A DNA stretch of 49,929 nucleotides, taken from NCBI GenBank assembly GCA_018676675.1, contig JABHEG010000195.1:1-49929 (forward strand), in the 5' to 3' direction. The first letter of the stretch is position 1. The number at the start of each line of letters is the position of its first letter. A model generated the notes under the pieces. The model was not told the DNA's origin. It searched no databases and worked only from the letters and a program-made list of their open reading frames with translations. Both the position numbers and the translations under genes were made by a program. Source of the stretch: Lentisphaerota bacterium. GTDB taxonomy: Bacteria; Verrucomicrobiota; Lentisphaeria; Oligosphaerales; JABHEG01. Of this stretch, positions 33,615-42,500 are shown piece after piece.

Positions 33615-35966
33615 ATGGCAAGAGCATCCACAGCCACCCTATGCACCCTCGCAGTTGGGGCTTCCCTTCTGACGGCGACGGTCTGGGGCGACGAACCCGT
33701 TGTGCTCTTCGATGCCGGAGGATTCGCCGACGAGTCTGTGTATCCGCTGGGCGAGCTACGGTCGGTCGCGCACGGCGAAGGGCGTTGGACCCCGGCATCG
33801 GGCACGGCCCAGCCCGGACAGATCGTGGCTCTCGACGGCGACCGCTTCTTGCGGGCATTCAGGCGGTACCAGACTGGCCGGAAGGAGATCGACGCGGACG
33901 TGTTGGACTTCCCTCCCGCAGCCGCCACGCAGTTGACCGTCTCCTTCGATGCCCGCGTTTCCACAGCCGACTCGCGCACACTCACCCTCTACCTCCTGCG
34001 GCCCGGCGAGACTGAGGCCGTGCATCAGGCATCAGTCCTTATCTGGGGGCATCTTCCGGGGAAGCTCACTTGGTTCCGCGGCGCGCACCGCGAGATTACC
34101 GAGATCGACACGGGCTGGCACCACTACGAGCTGGTCCAGAATCTAGCAGCGAGCGTCTTCGACCTGAAGATCGACGGGGAGCTGGTGGGGAGACGTTTGG
34201 GCTGGCGGAACCGTTTTGCTCCGCAGACGGCTTTTGGCCGACTGCGATTCGCAACCGTCCGTGGCCAGCGGGGCGAGTATGTCGACTTCGCCAACCTGCG
34301 CCTCACCGCCTCCCTGGGCCCACCGGTCGTCACCATCACCACACCTCACGACGGGGGCCTGGTCGATCCGGAAGGCGACTTCCGTTTCCACGTCACCACC
34401 TACCGGCCTGTCGCGGCGCCGGCGGTATCCGTTTCCCTGAACGGGGAGGACGTCTCTGGGGGACTCACGCGCGAGGGAGCTCCGCAGCACTGTGAGGTGC
34501 GTCTCGGTGGTCTCGAGCCGCACGCCTCCTACCGCGCGGTCATCACGGCCGAAAACACCCATGGGAAGACCAAACGCGTCACCCATTTCTACACATTCCG
34601 CGACGAGATCGACGGCTACCGTGGCATCTGGTACGCCCTGGGCGAACTGAGAGGCAAGTATGGCGACAAGAACTCCGGCGGCCTGGCCTTCTGCTGCAGC
34701 CACACGCTGGCCCCAATGGCCGTCTACGCGCCGGAGGTCGAGAAGACGTTCTTCGTCTATGGGGGAACCACCGGCCCAAAGGACCGCTACCTGTTGGCCA
34801 TGGCTTCCTACTACGACCACCGGCGGCACCGTGTCCCGCGGCCAACGATCGTCCGCGATCAGCGTGGCGTTGACGACCCGCATGACAACCCCAGCCTGAC
34901 CATCGACGAAGCGGGATACGTGTGGGTCTTCGTCGCCGGGCGCTCACGTCGCCGCCCAGGACAGATCTTCCGCAGCAGGGAACCCTACTCGGTCGAATCG
35001 TTCGACGAGATCATCTCTCGCGAGCAGACGTACTCGCAGATCTGGCACGTACCGGGGAAGGGGTTCTTTCATCTGCTGACCCTCTACACCCGCGGTCGTG
35101 AATTGTACTGGGAGACAAGTCCCGACGGACGAGACTGGGCCGAAGCGCCGGCGAAGACCCTGAAGAAATTGGCCGGCTTCGAGGGGCACTATGAGGTCAG
35201 CCGGCTCCACGGGAGCAAAGTCGGCACGGCCTTCAACTACCATCCCGGCGGCGCCCCCAACCGCCGGACGAACCTCTACTACGCCCAGACGACCGACTTC
35301 GGCGAGAGCTGGACGACTGTCGACGGCCGACGGCTGAGCACGCCCCTGGACGATCGCGACAATCCCGCTCTCGTCGTCGACCATGGGGCGCAGGGGCGGC
35401 TGTTCTACCCCAACACGCTGCTTTTCGACGAGGACAGTCGCCCGGTGATTCTCGGTGTCTCCAGCGGCGGCTACGCGCCGGGGCCGCAGAACGATCCGCG
35501 TGTGTGGGAAATCACGCGTTGGACCGGCCAGCGTTGGGTGACGAGTACCGTCACCCGGTCCGATCATAACTACGACATGGGCAGTCTGTACCTCAACGGC
35601 GACTCGTGGACGGTGATCGGTCCAACGCTGCCCGGCCCGCAGCCTTACCACACCGGCGGCGAAGTCGGCCTCTGGCTGTCAACGGACCGAGGTGCAAGCT
35701 GGAAGCTCGAGCGTCGCGTCACCCGCAACAGTCCGATGAATCACAGCTACGTGCGTCGGCCCCATAACCCGACCGATCCCTTCTGGGCCATGTGGGCCGA
35801 CGGCGATTCCAGCCGGTTCTCTCCCTCGCGACTCTATTTCACCAACTCCACGGGAGACCGGGTCTACATGCTCCCCTACAAGATGGACGGCGATTTCGCC
35901 GAACCCGTCCTCGTCGACCCGCCTACCCCTCCACCTGCCAAGGAAGTGGACCGCTTCGCGCGTTGA
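33615..35966 (+). CDS. Secreted BNR_4 repeat protein (putative polysaccharide lyase-like propeller)
   Basis: A 783-residue exported protein; AGGAG lies 8-9 bases before the ATG, and the signal peptide is STATLCTLAVGASLLTATVWG. Residues about 25-240 look like a beta-sandwich (concanavalin-like; HYELVQNLAASVFDLKIDGE). An Ig-like segment follows to about 330. The remainder is a seven-bladed propeller of the BNR_4 type (PF15892): GYRGIWYALGELRG, then GGLAFCCSHTLAPMAVYAPE, and later NSPMNHSYVRRPHN. BNR_4 includes PL24/PL25-type ulvan lyases as well as uncharacterised proteins, so lyase activity is possible but not shown. It is preceded by repeat R2 and transcribed alone. Confidence 0.75.
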   Translation: MARASTATLCTLAVGASLLTATVWGDEPVVLFDAGGFADESVYPLGELRSVAHGEGRWTPASGTAQPGQIVALDGDRFLRAFRRYQTGRKEIDADVLDFPPAAATQLTVSFDARVSTADSRTLTLYLLRPGETEAVHQASVLIWGHLPGKLTWFRGAHREITEIDTGWHHYELVQNLAASVFDLKIDGELVGRRLGWRNRFAPQTAFGRLRFATVRGQRGEYVDFANLRLTASLGPPVVTITTPHDGGLVDPEGDFRFHVTTYRPVAAPAVSVSLNGEDVSGGLTREGAPQHCEVRLGGLEPHASYRAVITAENTHGKTKRVTHFYTFRDEIDGYRGIWYALGELRGKYGDKNSGGLAFCCSHTLAPMAVYAPEVEKTFFVYGGTTGPKDRYLLAMASYYDHRRHRVPRPTIVRDQRGVDDPHDNPSLTIDEAGYVWVFVAGRSRRRPGQIFRSREPYSVESFDEIISREQTYSQIWHVPGKGFFHLLTLYTRGRELYWETSPDGRDWAEAPAKTLKKLAGFEGHYEVSRLHGSKVGTAFNYHPGGAPNRRTNLYYAQTTDFGESWTTVDGRRLSTPLDDRDNPALVVDHGAQGRLFYPNTLLFDEDSRPVILGVSSGGYAPGPQNDPRVWEITRWTGQRWVTSTVTRSDHNYDMGSLYLNGDSWTVIGPTLPGPQPYHTGGEVGLWLSTDRGASWKLERRVTRNSPMNHSYVRRPHNPTDPFWAMWADGDSSRFSPSRLYFTNSTGDRVYMLPYKMDGDFAEPVLVDPPTPPPAKEVDRFAR

Positions 35967-35980
35967 GAACCAGGGCTATG

Positions 35981-36014
35981 CCATGCCAGGAGCAGACTCG
36001 TTGGCTAGGCATGG
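35981..36014 (+). terminator. Possible terminator hairpin after BNR_4 gene
   Basis: CCATGCC (35981-35987) pairs perfectly with GGCATGG (36008-36014) across a 20-base loop, 14 bases after the stop codon. There is no T-tract, so intrinsic termination is uncertain. Confidence 0.3.
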
Positions 36015-36073
36015 TTGCGCACTATCGCGACGTGACACTCCTCAGAGACGGGACCTCCGTGTTGCGCGAGACG

Positions 36074-36184
36074 CCCAGGCTTACACCACCAAGAATGCCC
36101 TCGAGAACACCATTCCAAGGCCTGAAAATGCCTAAGTGTGGGACATAGCTTGCTAAGAACCAGGCCCTTGCGCTGGTCCGACCC
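36074..36184 (+). repeat. Repeat R1, copy 3
   Basis: A 111-base copy, most similar over its 3' 75 bases. Its second hairpin is ACCAG (36159-36163) with CTGGT (36173-36177) and the same 9-base loop. Compared with copy 1 (ACCAA/TTGGT), an A-T pair has become G-C through changes on both sides. The first hairpin has one mismatch (CTAAG with CTAAG). It lies between convergent BNR_4 and Fic genes. Confidence 0.75.
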
Positions 36185-36238
36185 GGGGAGGGAGTTCTCA
36201 CCCCGGCGCCTCCGACTACGCCGACCCAGAACACGTGC

Positions 36239-37219
36239 TCAGCGCCCGTCCCCGCGCGCGGCGGCCTGCCGATGGGCGCTCTCGATGAGTTCAAATGACT
36301 GGTTCCACTCACTGCGGAGGAATTGCTTGAATGTGTTTAGGCTGGAGTCAGGTACGAGCAAGCGGTCTGTCACCCGGATGATGCCGACGGCATTCTGGTA
36401 GTCCCACAGACAATCCAGGTACGCGGCCCGGTGTTCTGCGGAAATCACCAGAGGGGGTAGACCTCCTTTGAGCAGCGGCAGGTTGGCAATCAACCGAGCC
36501 ACGCGGCCATTACCATCAAAGAACGGGTGAATCCGGACAAATGTCATATGTATCCAGGCGTAGACATTGAGCGCTCGGTTCCGTGTGGTCGCCGTGGAGA
36601 GCTTCCGATTGCACTCGCGCAGCCACCGGTTCATCAGTTTCGGTGTATCGTTTGGCGAGGCATACTCCATGTACAACGGTCGCCCCTTCTGCACACCGGT
36701 TGTACCGTTGTACTCTCGCTTCCAGTTGCCGACGGGCCGAAGACTGTCAATCGGGCTTTTCTGCATCACGCAGCGGTGCAGGTTGAATAGATCTTCCGCG
36801 TCCAATCGCAGTTTCTGCAGCAACCCCATAATCAGGTCAATGGCTCTGGCATGGCCGTATACTTCCTCATGGTCCTTCAACGGTTTGCCGTTGATCGTCA
36901 GCCCCAGTTCCAGCACCCGCGCCGTTTCCCCGAGAGTCAGTGTGTTGCCTTCAATGGCCGTTGAACCATGCGTCCACAGCACCGAGAACTGCTGCATCAG
37001 CGATGTGCAGATGTCCTCCGGGAGCCCTTCCCAGAAGAGGCTGGGACGGTCCCGGTTTTGGTCTCTGACCTTGAGAAACGAGTAAACGGCGTTGTGCGAA
37101 ATCGTCACGCCATGCCTTTGCGCCAGGATGTCGGCAATCGCCCGGTAGCTCTGCCCTGATTGACGAAGAGCACGGAGTTCGTGCTCGTGCTCCGCAAGTT
37201 TTGAAGCTACTCTTTTCAT
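36239..37219 (-). CDS. Fic/DOC family protein (class II, with N-terminal helix-turn-helix)
   Basis: A 326-residue protein with a Fic core motif HPFFDGNGRVAR (catalytic His231) that usually transfers AMP from ATP to a hydroxyl side chain of a target protein. The N-terminal inhibitory helix STAIEGN (Ser...Glu90-Gly) marks class II Fic enzymes, which are self-inhibited until the helix moves. Residues 8-50 (LRALRQSGQSYRAIADILAQ) form a helix-turn-helix-like domain, so it may also bind DNA and regulate itself. A TTG 10 codons upstream could extend the protein; no strong ribosome site precedes the ATG. It stands alone between glycan-degradation genes and no antitoxin partner is seen. Confidence 0.9.
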   Translation of the reverse strand: MKRVASKLAEHEHELRALRQSGQSYRAIADILAQRHGVTISHNAVYSFLKVRDQNRDRPSLFWEGLPEDICTSLMQQFSVLWTHGSTAIEGNTLTLGETARVLELGLTINGKPLKDHEEVYGHARAIDLIMGLLQKLRLDAEDLFNLHRCVMQKSPIDSLRPVGNWKREYNGTTGVQKGRPLYMEYASPNDTPKLMNRWLRECNRKLSTATTRNRALNVYAWIHMTFVRIHPFFDGNGRVARLIANLPLLKGGLPPLVISAEHRAAYLDCLWDYQNAVGIIRVTDRLLVPDSSLNTFKQFLRSEWNQSFELIESAHRQAAARGDGR

Positions 37220-37234
37220 GCCATCAAAGTAGAT

Positions 37235-37245
37235 CTTGTAACAAG
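37235..37245. promoter_or_regulatory. Palindrome upstream of fic-type gene
   Basis: CTTGTAACAAG is a perfect palindrome with 5-base arms, 15 bases before the ATG. Related pieces (TTGTTACA, TGTACAAA) lie within the next 35 bases. It could be an operator for the protein's own helix-turn-helix domain; this is inference. Confidence 0.3.
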
Positions 37246-37316
37246 ACAAGCAAGGTGGATGTGTACAAACCGATTGTTACACGCAGGGGCGATTGCCGTG
37301 GTTCCCGGCTGGCCGA

Positions 37317-39506
37317 TCAGTCGTGGCCGCGGTCAGGGGAGGGCGCAGCGGGCACCTGGGGGGGGCAGGGCTTGCGACGTTCACTGAGCGCTCTGATCTT
37401 GCTGGCTGACAGAGCCTGACCGAGTACGAGTATCTCGTCTATGCAGCCCCGGAGTTGCTCATTCGCCGGACCGCCAATGTCCTCACCCACGCCCAGGTTC
37501 GATGCGAGCAGCACCGGCCCGGATGGGACTTCCCCTGTGGCGACTTCTTCACCATCCACATAGAGCCGCACAGCTCCATCAGCGTGGGTCACCGCGACGT
37601 GGTAGTAACGCCCCGTCTTGAGCTCGACCGGCCCCGAATGAACCTGGACGCTCTTCGCTGTGTAGACGAGCCCCGGGGCGGTTTTCCCACTCGGATCGAA
37701 GGACAAGGCGAGCTCGTCCAAAGCAGGTTTGCCACTGCCGCTGTAGTTGCTGAACAGACGCGTCCAACGGGCGTCGCGGAAGGTGATAAACGCTGCCAGG
37801 GTGAACGACGAGCCCAGATTCCGGGTCCGAGGCAGCTCAACGGTGGTGAGGCCGGAGCCGGCAGCTTCCAGAACCACGGCCCCCGACCCCACGGCAGACT
37901 GCCGCCCATCGACCACAAGTTTGGCGTTGCCACGATACGTGACGTCTTCGTTGCCGCCCGGCACAATTAGCGTTGTCTCTCGCAGGGGCGGACTGTCCGC
38001 GTCGAACGTATACAGTCCCTCACGGAGCTTTTCGGGGGGAGGCGCAGGGCCAAAACGAAGGGCGTAGAGATCCGCGTCCTTCAAGACGAAGCGCAACCGC
38101 ACCGGCTTCCCCTCCAGGCCACTCACATCGCTGCCTGCCGTCCAGCTGACCGCCCGTTCGATTGTGTTGCCTACCTGTTCGACCGCCTCGTCCAGAGTGT
38201 ACCCCGGGATCGGGATGCCCTGGGCGTCCTGGATCTCGACGCGCAAGCTGCCGGCCGCAGATGTGGCGAAGTTGACTGTCAAGCGTTCGCCCCCGAATGT
38301 CAGCGGTTTGGTGAGCATTTCGCCCCCGTCATACCCTGCACGCACTGAGGCGAACCCGTCAAGCCGTAGGGAGTATCGTCTCAGGCACACCGTGGGCTGC
38401 GCGTAGTTACACTCCAGGTACAGCGACATCTCGGTCTCGCTGGTCTGCACCACATTGAGGGCAGGCATATTGGTGCGCGATACCCAGTTCTCCGGGCCCA
38501 TGTCCGGACGCACGAACGACTCAAGGAACGTGCGCTCAAAGACGTTGCCTCCGCGCGAGGTCATGAGCACCGCGTCGGAGCAATCGTTGGCGTAGCTCGG
38601 ATGCAGGCCGATACGGCGCGCGTCGGCCGACGTCAGTGCGCGGCGCCCCGGCATGAAGCGGAATGGCAGGGCGATGTAAAGATGCGGGGCGCGGAAGTAC
38701 GGGTGCGTGCCATTCGTGTAGATGTGCTCCTGCGGGGCGGGTTGGCCGCGGTGCGCAAACGTCATGGCGACTGGCTCGGCCCAATTGACGAAGTCATCGC
38801 TGGTGGTCCGAGACACCCAGCGTTTGCCGTTCTGGAACGTGCGGAAGTAGCACAGGTAGGCTTGTTCGTGTTCGGACCAGAATGCGACGTTGTGGGAGTC
38901 GAAGGCCCCGCGAGTGATGATCGGCCCGTTACCAAGCTTGTGCCAGTGCACGGCATCAGGTGACGTGAACGCCCAGAGCCCCTTGGACTTACCCACGCCA
39001 GCCACTGCCTTGAAGCGGGCCTCAGAGGCCACGCCCGGACGGTCGTCCAGAAATGGTGAGAAGTTGTGAGAGAAGGGCGGATCGTCGGCCAGGATCACGT
39101 TGTTCTTGCGCGTTCCCTTGATCTCGAACAGCCCCAGGTCCGGCTTCTGCCAGTGGTGGCCGTCAGCGGACTCCGCATAGCAGGTACACTCGACGTTCGT
39201 GCCGTCGCCTGTGGCGTGCATACCGCGGTAGATGAGCCGGTAGACATCATCATCCTTGATGATCGTCGGGCAACCGGCGAAGGGGTATTCCCACGGCTCA
39301 TCAAAGCGGATCACGACGCCCTCGTTCCGGGGGCGATTGAGCTCGAGGCGTGCGTTGGTCAACGTATCAATGAGGTGATGATCAACAAACAGCTCACGCC
39401 TACTCCCAATATCTCTGGTCATCTCTTTGCCTCCCGCTGTCGCCGTCAGGCTGGTCAGAGCTGCCGTCAGAATGGTCCGGAACGGCGCGTTGATGCCTGT
39501 GATCAT
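37317..39506 (-). CDS. Secreted GH43/GH32-like five-bladed propeller protein with LamG domain
   Basis: A 729-residue exported protein; the ATG at 39506 has GGAGG 7 bases upstream and starts a signal peptide (APFRTILTAALTSLTATAGG). The N-terminal part begins SRRELFVDHHLIDTLTNARL. This is a common start of uncharacterised five-bladed propeller glycosidase-like proteins in PVC bacteria, followed by CTCYAESADGHHWQKPDLGL and NVAFWSEHEQAYLCYF. Residues about 550-710 are a LamG/concanavalin-type domain (RYYHVAVTHADGAVRLYVDG...CIDEILVLGQAL). Catalytic residues cannot be fixed with confidence. It begins 25 bases after the 1947-residue double-barrel gene and is almost certainly co-transcribed with it. 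Confidence 0.7.
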   Translation of the reverse strand: MITGINAPFRTILTAALTSLTATAGGKEMTRDIGSRRELFVDHHLIDTLTNARLELNRPRNEGVVIRFDEPWEYPFAGCPTIIKDDDVYRLIYRGMHATGDGTNVECTCYAESADGHHWQKPDLGLFEIKGTRKNNVILADDPPFSHNFSPFLDDRPGVASEARFKAVAGVGKSKGLWAFTSPDAVHWHKLGNGPIITRGAFDSHNVAFWSEHEQAYLCYFRTFQNGKRWVSRTTSDDFVNWAEPVAMTFAHRGQPAPQEHIYTNGTHPYFRAPHLYIALPFRFMPGRRALTSADARRIGLHPSYANDCSDAVLMTSRGGNVFERTFLESFVRPDMGPENWVSRTNMPALNVVQTSETEMSLYLECNYAQPTVCLRRYSLRLDGFASVRAGYDGGEMLTKPLTFGGERLTVNFATSAAGSLRVEIQDAQGIPIPGYTLDEAVEQVGNTIERAVSWTAGSDVSGLEGKPVRLRFVLKDADLYALRFGPAPPPEKLREGLYTFDADSPPLRETTLIVPGGNEDVTYRGNAKLVVDGRQSAVGSGAVVLEAAGSGLTTVELPRTRNLGSSFTLAAFITFRDARWTRLFSNYSGSGKPALDELALSFDPSGKTAPGLVYTAKSVQVHSGPVELKTGRYYHVAVTHADGAVRLYVDGEEVATGEVPSGPVLLASNLGVGEDIGGPANEQLRGCIDEILVLGQALSASKIRALSERRKPCPPQVPAAPSPDRGHD

Positions 39507-39531
39507 GGTCGGTCCTCCCGTGACTGCTTGG

Positions 39532-42500
39532 CTATTTCGAGAATTCCCCAATGAACACAGGCTCGTCGGAGCTGATGGTCAGGATGCCGTCGTCCCCGAT
39601 TCTGCCTTCACGGATCGGGTTCAGATGCCAATCAAGCAGCTTGAACGTGCATCCCACCAGGCACGGGGCCTCGAGCGTTAGCCCAACCCGCGCCACCAGA
39701 ACCGGTGCCGTCCCGAAGGTCTTCGCAATCCGGTTCGTGGGGACGTGGTTCACCAGCTTGCCGAATTGGTCCCCGTTCGGGAATGCTTCCGTGTCCACGG
39801 TGAATCCGGTGTTGAACGACGTGCAAACCGCCGACAGCAAAGCCCGTTTACTGGTCTTCAGGGGCTGGCCGTCGGTGGCTACCAGGCCGACACACGCGTA
39901 GGTGTCTTCGTCGGCCTTGACGCAGGGCATGCCTTCCGGTATGCCGAGCGATACGTCGCGTATGCGGATGCCATCGCCGAGCTGGACCTCGTTCTGCAGG
40001 AACCCACAGGCCGCTTTGGCTGCGGGACTGTCGAGTGTGAGCACGCCGGTATGCCAGTCCAGCTGGATCTGTGGCGTTGGCTTGATCACTGGTGCGAGGT
40101 ATTGACGCCCGTGCACAATCGGGCCGGCCACGCTCACGCCTCCGGGCGCGTCCGGCGCGAAGAGCAGCCGCAACCCGTACCTGTAGGTCGTCGGCGCCAG
40201 CATGGGATTCAGCCTTCCCCATTCGTGCATGTCGAGGTCGAAGAGACTGTCGCGGCCCAGAGTCATTACGGTGGGCTGAACGGGCGGCACATAGGCAAAT
40301 TGCTTGAACATCTCACCGGCGACTTTCATGGCTGAGAGCTGCACTTCGTCATGTTTGAACTGCACGCCCTGCCACGAAAAACGGTTGTCCGGGCGCAGCA
40401 TGCGGTCGAACGGGCGCTCGTCGGTGAGGATCTCCTTGGTCGGGTGTCCATAGTAGTGCCAGTCGATGACATCCCAGTCCTGAATTGCTGCCAGCATGGT
40501 CAGCAGATACGGGTACTCGGCCCGGTACTTTGCCGGTTTGAAGATTTGCGTCTCATAGACGAAAGTCGGCTTTCCCTGCACTCTGTTTTGTTCGAGCCAT
40601 GGGTTGTCGTAAAACAGACGCGGCGGCTCTTCGAGATTTGAGCGGAACGGGAACCGCGGGTGTTGTCGGTCGAGGGTGATCTGCGACATGTAGCAGCCCA
40701 CGGCGAGGGCGTCGCCCAGGCTGTTCGTGTAGATTGACTGCGGTGAGAAGCTGTACCCCGTGTCGAACAAAATCGGCACAACGGATATGCCGATATCCGG
40801 TTTTCCCACTGCCCGCATCGCGGCGTACACGCGCTGCTTGTGTGCGACCAGCAGCTCGACCAGGAATGCCATCACATCCGCACCCCGCTGCTGTGAAAAA
40901 TCACGGGGGCCGTAGGTTGCGGCCTCGGGACGTCTGATGTTGACGCCCAACACCTCCGCCTGTTCGAGACCGACTGCGCGCAACAGCGGCAACAGCAACA
41001 CCGATGATTCGGTCAGGGATTCGCCGTCCAGCACACTACCGAGCCAGGCGGAGCGCAGCCCCTCATCATTCCTGTACTTTGCCGCCAGCCACTCATTCCA
41101 CTGCTGGGTCAGCTCGCGCTGAAAGAACGCGGGAAGCTTCAGATGCCAGGCATACTTGAGGAGGCGCTGCACCCACCATTGCTCGTTCGTGATCTCCCAG
41201 CAGAAGAAGACCGGGTCGTCGGCCCAGCGCAGTCCATTGTAGGGGTTGACATGCTCGAGAAAGGCACGGATTTGCTTGATGTAGGCCGCTTCGCCGCGTT
41301 TGTCCCAAACGGCCCAGATCGGTCGGCGCTGACGTTTGTCTCCGACGGCCTTGAGCCACGCCTCGCGCGTCGTCGGTTCCTGGACCAGATCCACGTCTCC
41401 AGACGTCACCGCCGCCCCATTCAGGATGTCACTCCAGACAAAGACGTCGTGCCGAGCCAGGGCTGCGAAGAGACAATCCATGCGATCGACTTTGGACAGA
41501 TCCCCCTTGATGTACTCGAGTTCCTCGGTTCTCATGCCTGAGCCGTTTGGGGTGCGATGGCCGTTGAACCCAAGTGCTGCAAAGCGCACGACTTCAGCCT
41601 CGATATGGGCCGGATCAGCAGCCAGCAGATTGCCTTGCCCAGACCAGATGCGCAAACGTCTTCCACGGTAGTTCAGATGCCCATCCACGATCTTGGTGTA
41701 GGCGTCGGGAGACGGCGTCGACGCGGTCTCCTTCCGCGCCGTGGGGGGCGCCCTGAAAGCCAGGACCAAGTTGCTCAAACCGTAGGACGCGTAGTGGTAG
41801 CGGTTGCCGATTCGGAAACGGCAGACCAGAAGTGTCTGTCCCTTCTTCAGGGGAATATCGGTCAAGCCGGCCTTCGGCAACTCCACCACTCCCCGCGCCC
41901 TCACTTGCTTGAGATAGAGCTCTCTGAAGGTCGTTCCGTTCGTGTCCCATACACCCGCTTGGAGCGTCAGGGGGTTGGTCATCGCCGCTTTGGCCGGATA
42001 CTCAGTGACCGTGATCGTGCCGGATAACGTGTACAGCCCATCGCGTGGTGCTTTGAAGAGCAGAGCCGGATCATGATGTCCGGCATCGATGTAGGAGCAG
42101 CTCATCACGGGGCGCTCGCCCTTGAGGGATGGGTGACCGTGCTTCGGGCTCGGTCCTATCCAGTGCTTCTGCTTTGTGTCCCACAGCATTGGCTCATAGC
42201 TTGAGAACGCCGCGGCGTCTTTGCCGGGCATGAGTTGGCACATGGCCCAACGCGCACCAGTACCATCCACCCAGGGATTTCCGTCATCCTCGGTCCACCA
42301 CGGCACTCGCCAGGAGATGGTGTCCGGCAACCCGCCGGCGGGCTCGACACTGGTGTCGGTTCGCAAGCCCACTGCGACCGGGGTCGTGGTCAGGCCCTGC
42401 CCCAGTGTCGCATCGAAGAGCAAATCGGCCGTGCGTCGACTACCGGTCACGGATGTCGCCCGTAAGGTCAGCGTCTGCACGCTGTTCGGGGCAAGCTGGA

